From: Pontibacter fetidus
GTDB taxonomy: Bacteria > Bacteroidota > Bacteroidia > Cytophagales > Hymenobacteraceae
Direction of reading: 5' to 3'
Assembly (NCBI RefSeq): GCF_010119545.1
Contig: NZ_JAAEAA010000012.1
Coordinates: 1-64,000 of the forward strand
DNA length: 64,000 bases
Shown: one piece after another, positions 47,231 through 56,077 of the stretch
Layout: each line of letters opens with the position of its first letter
Numbering within the stretch: position 1 is the first letter of the stretch
Notes under the pieces: generated by a model
Told to the model about the DNA's origin: nothing
Database searches by the model: none
The model's input: only the letters and a program-made list of their open reading frames with translations
Program-made: the position numbers and the translations under genes

Positions 47231-47270
47231 TGCCCTATTGTGGATAAAACGAGTTATCCACAATAGGGCA
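47231..47270. repeat. 17-bp perfect inverted repeat containing two DnaA boxes
   Basis: TGCCCTATTGTGGATAA, loop AACGAG, and the exact complement. Each arm contains the consensus DnaA box: TGTGGATAA at 47239-47247 and TTATCCACA at 47254-47262, in opposite orientation. No T-run follows, so a terminator is unlikely. A DnaA-binding site or part of an origin is possible. Confidence 0.65.
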
Positions 47271-47440
47271 AATAACTTAATTATAACCAGTTACGCTGCC
47301 TTACCTAAACTGAGTTTCAACCATCAGATACTATCGTTTACAATTTTAATAAAGCTAACTTCAAGATCGTTTTAAATAACATCAATCCCTTATTGTTTGA
47401 TTTTGCATTATGGCAATAACCCTGTAAGATAAATGGTATA

Positions 47441-47486
47441 AAAAAACTTCACCGCTTAGTGGCTTTTACCACTAAGCGGTGAAGTT
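47441..47486 (-). terminator. Intrinsic terminator after the cupredoxin gene
   Basis: A perfect 18-bp stem (47445-47462 with 47469-47486), loop CTTTTA, followed on the minus strand by TTTTTT. It lies 20 bp beyond the stop codon. Confidence 0.88.
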
Positions 47487-47505
47487 AAATTTCAATAGTT
47501 ATACC

Positions 47506-48036
47506 TTACTTTACGATGAGCTTGCCATGCATGCGGGGCCAGTGCTCAGGATAGGTACAGACAAAATCGTAGGTGCCGGGTGGGGGCGCATTAAATTCCT
47601 GAATAACTGTTTGGCCCGGAAGTGCCAGAGGTGTAGATGCCACCACATAGTTACTCTTAGGAATATAGTTTTCAGTAGCCCCAAGGTTCTCCCCTGTTAT
47701 AGCTGCTTCTTTATACTTCCCTCCTGTTACCAGCACAAAATTATGGATCATGGTCATGCCGGTTCCTTCATTTACCAACGAAAGTTTTATAAAGGCATCT
47801 TTTTCTACTTCCAGTGTGTCCTGGTCAAATGCCATGTCTTCGGGTGTGTCGCCGGTTGCCCGTAGTATAAGCTCCACTACCGGCTGCAGGGTAGTATCCT
47901 GCTTCTGTTCCTGCTGGGCAACTGCCGTATCTGCTACACGAGCTTCCTCGCTGGCTACCTCTGGCTGCGCTGTATTGTTACAGGCAGCCAGCAGACATGC
48001 CAGTGCAATAGATGCTATAGATGCCGGTAGTTTCAT
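47506..48036 (-). CDS. Azurin-like type 1 copper lipoprotein
   Basis: A 176-residue envelope cupredoxin. The lipobox LLAAC gives Cys19. After an acidic, Gln-rich linker, the domain from about residue 55 has DTLEVEKDAFIKLSLVNEG, the first His ligand in MIHNFVL, and the Cys-His-Met cluster in YDFVCTYPEHWPRMHGKL. These are the four copper ligands of azurin. It probably shuttles electrons to a terminal oxidase or reductase; the cbb3 locus lies only a few kb away. It follows the L,D-transpeptidase by 21 bp. Confidence 0.92.
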   Translation of the reverse strand: MKLPASIASIALACLLAACNNTAQPEVASEEARVADTAVAQQEQKQDTTLQPVVELILRATGDTPEDMAFDQDTLEVEKDAFIKLSLVNEGTGMTMIHNFVLVTGGKYKEAAITGENLGATENYIPKSNYVVASTPLALPGQTVIQEFNAPPPGTYDFVCTYPEHWPRMHGKLIVK

Positions 48037-48057
48037 GTTATACTTTCATAGTATGGC

Positions 48058-49791
48058 TTAGCCAAAATACTCTCTGGCCAGTTTTTTATCGTGCCCGTAA
48101 ATATCATCCCTGAAATGGACATCGCCATTTTCGTCTACCCAACTGGTAAAGTATACCAGGTACACCTGTACTTTTTTAGGAAGCGTTATCCATTCTTCCT
48201 CACCGGTTGCTATCGTCTCCCGGATACGCTGATCGTCCCATTCCGGCATGTCTTTTAACAGCAATTTGGCAAGTTCTACAGGTTTTTCCAGTCGAACGCA
48301 ACCATGGCTGAAACCACGCTGTGTCTGGTTAAACAATGCATCCGCCGGGGTGTCGTGTAGGTATACGTTATACGAGTTTGGAAACAGGAACTTCAGCGAA
48401 CCAAGCGAATTTTTAGGCCCCGGCCGCTGACGTACCATGTACGGGAAGTTCTTCTCGGTTACGCTGCTCCAGTCTATACTTGAGGCGGAAATTGGTTTAG
48501 GATCTTTTTCTTTGGTTACAATCTCCATATCCTGGCTCTCGAGGTAGCCCATGTTGCGCAGCATGGCAGGCTTAATCTCTTTTTCTACAATACTGTTAGG
48601 CACATTCCAGTAAGGGGCCAGCACTATAAACTCCATCTTATCGCTGAAGATTGGCGTAGAGTTCAGTTCTTTACCAACTATAACCTTCATTTCGAAGGTC
48701 TTTTTATAAGCGCGTTCTGCCTCCGGGTCGTTTTCCGGGTCTTCGTAAATGTATAGTTTGTACTCCGGTATGTTTACCCAGATATATTTCTGATCCAGGC
48801 TTTTAGGCACCAATCGCTTTGGTATCCAGCGCCAGCGCTCCATGTTCATCATTATTTGCTGAATGCGGTCATCGACAGGCACGTTCATCATGCGCAGTGT
48901 GTTACCTCCTACTTTACCATCCTGGTCCAGGCCATGTAACCGCTGAAAATCTTTTACCTGGGCTACCAGAGCATCATCAAACAGGCGCATTTTAGGGTCA
49001 TTCACATTAATCGGTGCTTCCGGGTTAAGGCGTTTACGTAACTGTACCACGGCTGCAGCGGTGTCGCCTTTCTGCAGGGCTTTTGCTTTCCCGATGTCCA
49101 CTTTCACCCAGCCTCCTTTTTCCTGCAGGGCTCTGTATTTTTGCAGGGTGTTGCGTAGGTCTATATACCCTTTATGCAGAGCTTCAAATTCGTAGTACGG
49201 GTAAGTGCTTTCGCGTTCCTGCAGTATAGTCTCCAGCGCCTTATGCAGCTTTATCTTGTTCTTCTTAACGTTCCAGTCAATAGAGCCTACCTCGCCGGGG
49301 TTTACGCGGCCACGGTAAAAGTCAGAAGCATAGTTGAAGTAAGACGCCGTTAACCCTACATCTATTTGCTGCTGCAGTTCCAGTCGTGCCGAGTCCTGTC
49401 CATCCATGGCCTCGTACTTTTTAAAGAGGGAATTAAAATCTACCAGCTTATACTTTTTCGGGTCTAGGCCCTCTTTTGTAGCATTGTCTATAGTTGCCAG
49501 AAACTTCTTTGCTTCGGGCACCAGTTCATTGTCCCGGAACCAACCGAGCGCATAATCACGGTCACCGTAAAACAGGTACATCAGGTCGGCATGCTCTTTA
49601 AACTGCGGCACCTTGCTGATATAATTTTTAATGTATAAGCTATCTGTAGTAGCCTGCGGAAGATCTTTGATTCCGAGTAAATCGCCTACTTTTTTGCCAT
49701 TGCCACCGGATTTGTTGCAGGCCGTAAATGACATGAGCAAAAGCACTGCAAACAGGTATAGTATTTTTGATTTATAAGTATAAGGGTTCAT
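48058..49791 (-). CDS. L,D-transpeptidase, YcbB-like lipoprotein
   Basis: A 577-residue envelope enzyme that forms 3-3 crosslinks in peptidoglycan or attaches proteins. Signal peptide and lipobox (MSFTAC) are at the N-terminus. A scaffold domain (about 60-240) precedes a peptidoglycan-binding repeat (LQKGDTAAAVVQLRKRL...GLDQDGKVGGNTLRMMN) and the YkuD catalytic domain from about 340, with HDTPADALFNQ and the active-site SHGCVRLEKP. Order and length match LdtD/YcbB. The cupredoxin gene follows in the same direction. Confidence 0.95.
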   Translation of the reverse strand: MNPYTYKSKILYLFAVLLLMSFTACNKSGGNGKKVGDLLGIKDLPQATTDSLYIKNYISKVPQFKEHADLMYLFYGDRDYALGWFRDNELVPEAKKFLATIDNATKEGLDPKKYKLVDFNSLFKKYEAMDGQDSARLELQQQIDVGLTASYFNYASDFYRGRVNPGEVGSIDWNVKKNKIKLHKALETILQERESTYPYYEFEALHKGYIDLRNTLQKYRALQEKGGWVKVDIGKAKALQKGDTAAAVVQLRKRLNPEAPINVNDPKMRLFDDALVAQVKDFQRLHGLDQDGKVGGNTLRMMNVPVDDRIQQIMMNMERWRWIPKRLVPKSLDQKYIWVNIPEYKLYIYEDPENDPEAERAYKKTFEMKVIVGKELNSTPIFSDKMEFIVLAPYWNVPNSIVEKEIKPAMLRNMGYLESQDMEIVTKEKDPKPISASSIDWSSVTEKNFPYMVRQRPGPKNSLGSLKFLFPNSYNVYLHDTPADALFNQTQRGFSHGCVRLEKPVELAKLLLKDMPEWDDQRIRETIATGEEEWITLPKKVQVYLVYFTSWVDENGDVHFRDDIYGHDKKLAREYFG

Positions 49792-49961
49792 GTGCTGTTA
49801 ATTTGGTGCAGTATTAAGTCGCAGTTTATATAGTTCAACAACAATCTATGTTAAATACAATTAAATAGAATGTTTTAATTGAAAGGAGTATGATTTAGCT
49901 TTATGTACTCCAACTTTAAATAAAAAGTTATAAGCCTTATCCAGCATCATGGTCTGGCTCA

Positions 49962-49971
49962 AACTATAGTT
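49962..49971. repeat. AACTATAGTT palindrome in a divergent gap
   Basis: Exact copy in the 273-bp gap between the L,D-transpeptidase and M1 peptidase genes. A TACTATAGTTTT variant follows 15 bp on. No other element was recognised in this gap. Confidence 0.9.
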
Positions 49972-50064
49972 TATGACAGGCTATACTATAGTTTTACCCT
50001 TTTGGTACCGTTTTTATGGTATTCCTGAAATCATTAACTTACCCGATAAAGTAACCACCTACGT

Positions 50065-51966
50065 ATGAAGCCTTATCAGAAATATTTACTTGGGTTAGGT
50101 ATGGCCGGAAGCCTGCACTTAACCGCCTGTACAACACAAATCCCAACTAACTCCGAAACTATGACAACTGCACAAAAGGCCCAGGAACAGCTTTCAGAAG
50201 ACGTGCACAGCTATGCCGAACCTACCAAAGCTGTGGCCCGCCACCTGAACCTGGACATTGCCGTTAATTTTGACTCTAAAACGATAAGCGGTACCGCCAG
50301 TTACGACATCGAGAACCTGGCCAAAGGCAACGAAATAATATTTGACACGCGCGGCCTGCAAATAGAGAAAGTGTACCTCGGCGATGGCAAAGAAGAAACC
50401 GCTTTCCGTTTAGGCGAATCAGATAAATTTTTAGGCCAGCCGCTGTACGTAACTATAAAACCGGATACAAAGCGCGTAACGATACAGTATAAAACCTCCC
50501 CGGATGCCGCTGCCCTGCAATGGCTGAACCCACAGCAGACAGCCGGAAAAAAATACCCGTTCCTGTTTACACAGTCGCAGGCTATACTTGCCCGCACCTG
50601 GATCCCGATCCAGGACAGCCCGGGCATACGCATTACCTACAACGCCAACGTACAGGTGCCAAAAGAACTACTGGCCGTAATGAGCGCCGAAAACCCTGTC
50701 CAAAAGAACGGTTCAGGCATCTATACTTTCAGAATGGAGCAACGCATACCGTCTTACCTGATGGCGCTGTCAGTAGGTGACCTAACTTTTAGGGAAGTTG
50801 GGCCACATACCGGAATTTATGCTGAGCCTGCCACTATAGATGAAGCAGCCTACGAGTTTGCCGAAATGGATAAAATGCTGGTGGCTGCCGAAAAGATCTA
50901 TGGCAAGTATAGATGGGACCGCTACGACCTGCTGGTGCTACCTCCGTCGTTCCCGTTTGGTGGCATGGAAAACCCACGCTTGACCTTTGTAACGCCAACT
51001 GTACTGGCAAAAGACCGCTCGCTTACCAGTTTAATTGCCCACGAACTGGCCCATAGCTGGAGCGGTAACCTGGTAACCAATGCCACCTGGAACGATTTCT
51101 GGCTCAACGAAGGCTTTACCGTATACTTTGAGCGCCGCATTATGGAAGAGCTGTATGGTAAATCGTATGCTGATATGCTGGCCGTTTTAGGTTACCAGGA
51201 CCTGACCAATACCCTGGAAGAACTGGGAACAGAAAGTGAAGACACCCGCCTGAAGCTGGACCTGGAAGGTCGCGACCCGGACGAAGGACTGACCGATATT
51301 GCCTACGAAAAAGGAAACCTGTTTCTGCGCCACATCGAAATGGCTGTTGGCCGCGAAAAGTTTGATGCATTCGTGAATAAATACTTTAACACGTTTGCTT
51401 TCCAGAGCACTACAACCGATAAGTTCCTGGACTTTTTGCGAACAGAACTGATAAAAGGGGATGCTGAACTGGCCGAGAAAATTAATATTGAAGGATGGGT
51501 GTATACTGCCGGTTTACCGGAAGGCCATGTAAAACCAACATCGGAACGATTTGCGCAGGTAGAAGCAGCTTATAAGGCCTGGAAAAATGGAAAGCCTGCA
51601 GCCCAATTAACTACGAAGGACTGGTCGAGCCACGAATGGCTGCACTTTATACGCATGCTGCCTGATCAAATGACCGAAAAACAGATGCAGGACCTGGACA
51701 AAGCCTTTAACTTTACCAACTCTGGTAACTCCGAAGTGCTGGCCGCCTGGTTCATACATGCCATCAACAACAACTATATAACCGCCGACAAAGCTCTTGA
51801 AACCTTCCTGACCAATGTTGGACGGCGCAAGTTCCTGGTACCGATATATAAAGCGCTGGTAGCAACCCCGGAAGGTAAAAAGAAAGCGCTGGACATTTAT
51901 GCCAAAGCGCGACCTAACTACCATGCTGTATCTACTGTTACGTTAGACGAATTGCTGAAAAATTAA
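50065..51966 (+). CDS. M1 family aminopeptidase (leukotriene A4 hydrolase-like)
   Basis: A 633-residue zinc aminopeptidase. The N-terminal lipobox (HLTAC) suggests a lipoprotein. The all-beta N-domain (about 50-240) includes the exopeptidase loop FGGMENP near 295. The zinc site is HELAHSW followed 18 residues later by Glu in NEGFTVYFERRI. The C-terminal 150 residues form an armadillo-like helical domain, as in leukotriene A4 hydrolases. It removes N-terminal residues from peptides, probably in the periplasm. Confidence 0.95.
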   Translation: MKPYQKYLLGLGMAGSLHLTACTTQIPTNSETMTTAQKAQEQLSEDVHSYAEPTKAVARHLNLDIAVNFDSKTISGTASYDIENLAKGNEIIFDTRGLQIEKVYLGDGKEETAFRLGESDKFLGQPLYVTIKPDTKRVTIQYKTSPDAAALQWLNPQQTAGKKYPFLFTQSQAILARTWIPIQDSPGIRITYNANVQVPKELLAVMSAENPVQKNGSGIYTFRMEQRIPSYLMALSVGDLTFREVGPHTGIYAEPATIDEAAYEFAEMDKMLVAAEKIYGKYRWDRYDLLVLPPSFPFGGMENPRLTFVTPTVLAKDRSLTSLIAHELAHSWSGNLVTNATWNDFWLNEGFTVYFERRIMEELYGKSYADMLAVLGYQDLTNTLEELGTESEDTRLKLDLEGRDPDEGLTDIAYEKGNLFLRHIEMAVGREKFDAFVNKYFNTFAFQSTTTDKFLDFLRTELIKGDAELAEKINIEGWVYTAGLPEGHVKPTSERFAQVEAAYKAWKNGKPAAQLTTKDWSSHEWLHFIRMLPDQMTEKQMQDLDKAFNFTNSGNSEVLAAWFIHAINNNYITADKALETFLTNVGRRKFLVPIYKALVATPEGKKKALDIYAKARPNYHAVSTVTLDELLKN

Positions 51967-51986
51967 TTATAAACTATAGCTAAAAG

Positions 51987-52018
51987 AAGAAGCCCGACCA
52001 GTTACGGTCGGGCTTCTT
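51987..52018 (+). terminator. Intrinsic terminator between M1 peptidase and DUF892 genes
   Basis: A perfect 13-bp stem AAGAAGCCCGACC and complement, loop AGTTAC, 20 bp after the M1 peptidase stop. Symmetric A/T flanks suggest that it may serve both converging genes. Confidence 0.8.
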
Positions 52019-52083
52019 TATGAGTACTCTGTTGCATTCTGACCTGCTTGGGGAGCCCGGCGAAACTACAGAGTTTTATGTTT

Positions 52084-52587
52084 TTATCTGGTGCCTTTAT
52101 GTTCAGCTTTCAGGTTAATGCTTCTTTCAGCCACCATGGTCAGCATCTGGTCTGCTTTCTTTTCTTCATCCAGGGTAGCGCCCAGTTCGGCTTCCACATC
52201 TTTCATACCTAATTGCTTGGCATAGGTACAAACCGTGCCATAAGCTGCAATTTCGTAATGTTCTACGCGTTGTGCACTGGCAATCAGGGCTGCATCCATC
52301 ACGCTTTTATCAGCGCGTTCCTCCATCATCGATTCAGCTTCTTTTATAATGCCTTCCATTGCCTTGCAATGTTCCGAATCAGCTTTCTGCCCCATCATTT
52401 TAAAAACATTATCGAGGCGTTTTATCTGGTTTTTGGTTACTTCCAGGTGTTCTTCAAATGCAGCTACCAGATCTTTAGATGCAGCAGCTTTAATCATTTT
52501 TGGCAGTGCTTTGGTAATCTGGTGTTCAGCACTGTAAATGTCTTTCAATTCGTGGATCAGCAGATCCTCTAAGTTGTTAAGTTTCAT
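52084..52587 (-). CDS. DUF892 ferritin-like protein (YciE/YciF type)
   Basis: A 167-residue four-helix protein. LEDLLIHELKDIYSAEHQITKALPKM opens the family domain (here quoted in parts) and RVEHYEIAAYGTVCTYA carries the conserved Glu-His-Tyr-Glu metal residues. I chose the ATG at 52587, where homology begins; the frame extends nine codons further. These proteins are induced by stress in several bacteria and may bind di-iron, but their activity is unclear. Confidence 0.9.
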   Translation of the reverse strand: MKLNNLEDLLIHELKDIYSAEHQITKALPKMIKAAASKDLVAAFEEHLEVTKNQIKRLDNVFKMMGQKADSEHCKAMEGIIKEAESMMEERADKSVMDAALIASAQRVEHYEIAAYGTVCTYAKQLGMKDVEAELGATLDEEKKADQMLTMVAERSINLKAEHKGTR

Positions 52588-52923
52588 AGCTTGGAAAGGT
52601 TTAGCGTCATACAATACTCTTGCGAGCTTGTCGGAATACTATACGCGGGTCTGACCGGAGGGTTAGCGTAATTGTAATTTTATTTAGTGAAACAGCCCAA
52701 TTAACTACATTTAAGTATACAGCATATAACATTATATATATTATCATACGTGCGTATACTATAATCAGCTAGTCCTCAAAAGGCATACAATTTTTTAGCC
52801 CGCTTTTTGCAACGAAAAAGTATAGGAACGGTACTGTTTGATAGTTATCGGGCACTTTGCTGGTATAGAACAGGCAACCGGAACCCTAACATTGCAGTTA
52901 AAAAGATTAAAAGAATACAACGC

Positions 52924-53817
52924 GTGGAAAAACCTAAAGGAAAACTTATAGCAGTTGGTGGAAACGAGGACAAAGGCACTTACCCTAACCCTAAGTCTAA
53001 GAAAAAGTATTACCTTGATTTTTTTGAACTAGGCATTCTGAAGCGGTTTTTAAAAGAAATACCGGTAGAGCAACCACACATAGAAGTTATTACCACCGCC
53101 TCGCTTATTCCTGAAGAAGTAGGCGAACGCTACATGAGTGCTTTCGGTATTTTAGGTATAGAGAATGCACGCCTGATGCACATTAAAACCGATGAAGATG
53201 CCCTGCTACCGGAATACCTGGAGCGGATCCGGAGAGCTGATGGTATTATGATGAGCGGTGGCAACCAATCGCGGTTAACGCAAATTTTTGGAGGAACAGA
53301 ATTTTTAGAGATAATCCGGAAGCGTTACTACGAAGAACCTTTTGTAGTAGCCGGAACCAGTGCCGGGGCTATGGCCATGTCTAAGATCATGATCAAAGGC
53401 GGAAACATTTCAGATTCGCTGTTACGGGACTCTGTTAAAATCTCACATGGACTTGGGTTTATAGAGGGAGTTATCATAGACTCGCATTTTGTGATACGAG
53501 GGAGGTTTGGCCGATTGATAGAAGCTGTTGCCATGCACCCTAAAACGATAGGAATTGGCCTGGGCGAAGATACCGGCGTGCTGATTACAGAGGGCGACCT
53601 GATTGAAACAATTGGCTCTAACCTGGTCGTAATTATTGACGGGCACGATGTAGGGTATACCAACGTGCACCATGTGGCACCGGGCCGCCCCATCTCCATA
53701 GAGGGCTTACAGATGCACGTACTGGCCAAAGGCAATATTTATGATATCAGCACCCGGTCGTTTTACAAAGATGAAGAAGCGCTGCAGCAAAGCGTGCTGC
53801 AGGCTACCCAACGCTAA
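52924..53817 (+). CDS. cphB: Cyanophycinase (peptidase S51 family)
   Basis: A serine exopeptidase of 297 residues from a GTG at 52924. PKGKLIAVGGNEDKG is the expected N-terminus; the frame extends to a TTG at 52807 with a basic, unconserved leader. MMSGGNQSRLTQIF and the nucleophile motif VAGTSAGAMAMS identify the CphB branch of S51, and LGLGFIEGVIIDSHF-like and GIGLGEDTGVLI add to this. It cleaves cyanophycin into beta-Asp-Arg dipeptides. The neighbouring isoaspartyl peptidase could finish the job. The genes are convergent, so not one operon. No cyanophycin synthetase is in the window. Confidence 0.9.
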   Translation: MEKPKGKLIAVGGNEDKGTYPNPKSKKKYYLDFFELGILKRFLKEIPVEQPHIEVITTASLIPEEVGERYMSAFGILGIENARLMHIKTDEDALLPEYLERIRRADGIMMSGGNQSRLTQIFGGTEFLEIIRKRYYEEPFVVAGTSAGAMAMSKIMIKGGNISDSLLRDSVKISHGLGFIEGVIIDSHFVIRGRFGRLIEAVAMHPKTIGIGLGEDTGVLITEGDLIETIGSNLVVIIDGHDVGYTNVHHVAPGRPISIEGLQMHVLAKGNIYDISTRSFYKDEEALQQSVLQATQR

Positions 53818-53825
53818 CTATAGTT
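53816..53825. repeat. AACTATAGTT palindrome spanning two converging stop codons
   Basis: The palindrome contributes bases of the TAA stop of the cyanophycinase gene (53815-53817) and contains the TAG stop of the isoaspartyl peptidase gene (53818-53820, minus strand). The genes converge with no spacer. Confidence 0.92.
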
Positions 53826-54777
53826 GGTCTGAGTTGACGAGTTTGGTTTCCTCTTTATAGATGGCAACTATAGCTGGCTTATTACTAACCTTGCATGCCC
53901 GATACATGCCTTCGGAATTAAACGGCATGGCAATGTTCCCTGATCCGTCTACGGCTATAAGTCCGCCTTCCCCGCCAAACCGCACCAGTTTATCCATTAC
54001 TACCTTCTCACAGGCTTCCTGCAGCGTCAGTCCTTTATACTCCATCAAACACGAAACATCATAGGCTACCACAGCCCGCAGAAAAAACTCGCCATGGCCG
54101 GTGCAGGAAATTGCGCAGCTGTGGTTGTTGGCATATGTACCGGCCCCGATAACCGGGGTATCGCCAATACGGTTATAATTTTTATTGGTCATGCCGCCTG
54201 TGGAGGTAGCAGCAGCCAGGTTACCTTCCTGGTCCATGGCTACAGCTCCAACAGTCCCGAATTTATGGTCGCCGGCCGTGTGGTCCAGCATAAACACATC
54301 CGAGTCCCGCACTTCGCTCCATTGTTTGTAGCGCAGCGGATCAAAGAAATATTCTTCCGGGGCGAAAGCCAGGTTTTGTTTCCGGGCAAACTCTTCGGCA
54401 CCATATCCGCTCATAAACACATGGTCTGAATACTCCAGTATAGCTCTTGCCAGCCCTATGGGGTTACGTATACTGTAAACACCGGCTACCGCACCCGCCT
54501 GCAGTGTTTTGCCACACATAATGGCAGCATCCATCTCGTGCATGCCATGTTTTGTAAACACAGAGCCTTTGCCAGCATTAAATAATGGCGTATCCTCCAG
54601 GGCCTCTACGGTTTGCTGCACGGCATCCAGAGCCTTGCCGCCTGCCGCCAGTATTTTGGTACCTCGCTCCAATGCAAAATGAAGCGCTGATTTATACTTG
54701 TCTTCCAGCGCTGGGGTCATCGAAGCCGGCGTAATAGTACCAGCCCCACCATGGATGGCAATAGAAAAATTACCCAT
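53818..54777 (-). CDS. iaaA: Isoaspartyl peptidase/L-asparaginase (Ntn hydrolase)
   Basis: A 319-residue plant-type asparaginase from the ATG at 54777 (an upstream extension of 14 codons lacks similarity). FSIAIHGGAGTI is the family start. Autocleavage should occur before Thr175 in KFGTVGAVA, giving an N-terminal Thr nucleophile; ATSTGGMTNKNYNRIGDTP is the substrate and sodium-loop region. It hydrolyses beta-aspartyl dipeptides and asparagine, and thus could act on beta-Asp-Arg from cyanophycinase. Confidence 0.95.
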   Translation of the reverse strand: MGNFSIAIHGGAGTITPASMTPALEDKYKSALHFALERGTKILAAGGKALDAVQQTVEALEDTPLFNAGKGSVFTKHGMHEMDAAIMCGKTLQAGAVAGVYSIRNPIGLARAILEYSDHVFMSGYGAEEFARKQNLAFAPEEYFFDPLRYKQWSEVRDSDVFMLDHTAGDHKFGTVGAVAMDQEGNLAAATSTGGMTNKNYNRIGDTPVIGAGTYANNHSCAISCTGHGEFFLRAVVAYDVSCLMEYKGLTLQEACEKVVMDKLVRFGGEGGLIAVDGSGNIAMPFNSEGMYRACKVSNKPAIVAIYKEETKLVNSDQL

Positions 54778-54905
54778 TATAGTTTGTTTTAATTTAATTC
54801 TTCTTGGTTTACGGTGCAATCAGGTCACAGTTCGGGCAAGGCTATAGTTTGCAAAAAAAGTACATTTACTCACCAGAAAAACACTTAAATCACACCGGAA
54901 TTTAG

Positions 54906-54913
54906 TACCTTTG
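54906..54913 (+). promoter_or_regulatory. -7 element TACCTTTG of the DUF3127 gene
   Basis: Full match to TAnnTTTG, 32 bp before the ATG at 54946. No TTTG was found at the -33 distance. Confidence 0.5.
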
Positions 54914-54945
54914 TTTTTAGTTACTAAAATAAAAATACAGAAATT

Positions 54946-55323
54946 ATGTCATTTGATATCCAAGGCAAACTGCACGAAATTTTCGCGGAAAACCAGGTTA
55001 GCGATAAGTTCAGAAAGCGCGAGTTCGTACTCGAGATTCCGGATGGTTCTTATACCCAGTACGCTAAGTTCCAGCTAACGCAGGATAAATGCAGCCTGCT
55101 TGACCAGTTCCAGAAAGGACAGGAAGTAAAGGTTTCCTTTAACTTATCAGGCAAGCCTTTTGTGAAAAACGGTGAGACCTTATACTTTACAAACCTGCAG
55201 GCCTGGAGACTTGAAGCAGCGAACGGCGGTGGTAACTTTGGTGGCGCTCCTGCATCTGCACCAGCACAGGCGCAGGCTCCTACTTTCTACTCATCTGATG
55301 CAGATAACGATCTTCCTTTCTAA
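54946..55323 (+). CDS. DUF3127 protein with SSB-like C-terminal tip
   Basis: A 125-residue protein restricted mostly to Bacteroidota. VSDKFRKREFVLEIPDGS and YTQYAKFQLTQDKCSLLDQF are the DUF3127 signature, and the beta-rich core (VKVSFNLSGKPF...LYFTNLQAWRLE) suggests an OB fold. A Gly/Ala/Pro/Gln-rich linker ends in DADNDLPF, much like the acidic DDDIPF tail by which SSB recruits repair proteins. A single-strand DNA or DNA-repair role is therefore plausible, but is inference. A strong terminator follows. Confidence 0.9.
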   Translation: MSFDIQGKLHEIFAENQVSDKFRKREFVLEIPDGSYTQYAKFQLTQDKCSLLDQFQKGQEVKVSFNLSGKPFVKNGETLYFTNLQAWRLEAANGGGNFGGAPASAPAQAQAPTFYSSDADNDLPF

Positions 55324-55342
55324 GGGAACCAACTATAACAGG

Positions 55343-55369
55343 AAAGCGGGCCGAAAGCCCGCTTTTTTT
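55343..55369 (+). terminator. Intrinsic terminator after the DUF3127 gene
   Basis: A 9-bp stem AAAGCGGGC/GCCCGCTTT with loop CGAAA and a run of seven T, 20 bp after the stop codon. Confidence 0.92.
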
Positions 55370-55429
55370 ATGCTTACTGCTTTTTAACCTTTCGCGTAAG
55401 TATACAGTACACTACCCGCAACTATAGCT

Positions 55430-56077
55430 ATGCCAAAAACTCCCAAGTTTACACCCATGGATGAACTGCAGCGCCTGATATGGCAGGGCGAAAACGACCA
55501 GGTTGATTTTAAACAACGCGTTACCCAACCCGAAAAAATTGCACGTACCCTGGTGTCGTTTGCCAACACCCGCGGCGGGGTTATACTTATAGGTGTAAAA
55601 GACAACGGCTTTATTTGCGGCGTAGACCCTGAAGAAGAAAAACATACCCTGCACCTGGCTGCCACCTTTTACTGCGACCCACCGGTAACGCTAACCTACC
55701 AGGAACTGGAAGCAGACCACCATACGGTTTTAAAAGTAACTATACCGGAGAGCCCGCATAAACCCCATTTTGCCAAAGTAAAAGAAGACGACTGGCGCGG
55801 TTATGTACGCGTAAAAGACACCAGCGTGCAAACCAGCAAAATGGTAAACAAAGTGCTGCAACACGAACAACCCCAATACGAGCGCATCCCCCTGGACCGG
55901 CACGAAAACGCTGCTCTGGAATTATTGCAGACCCAACCCCGGCTAACACTTAAACAATACATGAAAGCCGCTAACCTATCTGAAAGGCGGGCTTACCGCA
56001 TACTGGTTAAGCTGGTGCTACACGGCTACCTGCGCCTGCACGATAAAGAAAAGGAGGATTATTATACCCTGAGCTAG
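55430..56077 (+). CDS. AlbA_2 (Schlafen-type) domain protein
   Basis: A 215-residue protein. Residues 10-130 form an AlbA_2 domain: ENDQVDFKQRV, LVSFANTRGGVILIGVKDNGFICGV and TVLKVTIPESPHKPHF. The C-terminal 60 residues look like a winged helix (LTLKQYMKAANLSERRAYRILVKL). Bacterial AlbA_2 proteins are annotated as putative regulators or ATP-binding proteins, with no clear activity. It converges with the YwqK-like gene, overlapping it by 4 bp. Confidence 0.85.
   Translation: MPKTPKFTPMDELQRLIWQGENDQVDFKQRVTQPEKIARTLVSFANTRGGVILIGVKDNGFICGVDPEEEKHTLHLAATFYCDPPVTLTYQELEADHHTVLKVTIPESPHKPHFAKVKEDDWRGYVRVKDTSVQTSKMVNKVLQHEQPQYERIPLDRHENAALELLQTQPRLTLKQYMKAANLSERRAYRILVKLVLHGYLRLHDKEKEDYYTLS

Larger units (their letters stand above)
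46915..47505. other. AT-rich 591-bp gap with DnaA-box hairpin
   Basis: No convincing coding frame. It holds a 15-bp palindrome (47008-47022), an AACTATAGTT copy (47074-47083), a 40-bp hairpin with two DnaA boxes (47231-47270) and the terminator of the cupredoxin gene (47441-47486). Base composition is visibly AT-rich throughout. Confidence 0.7.
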
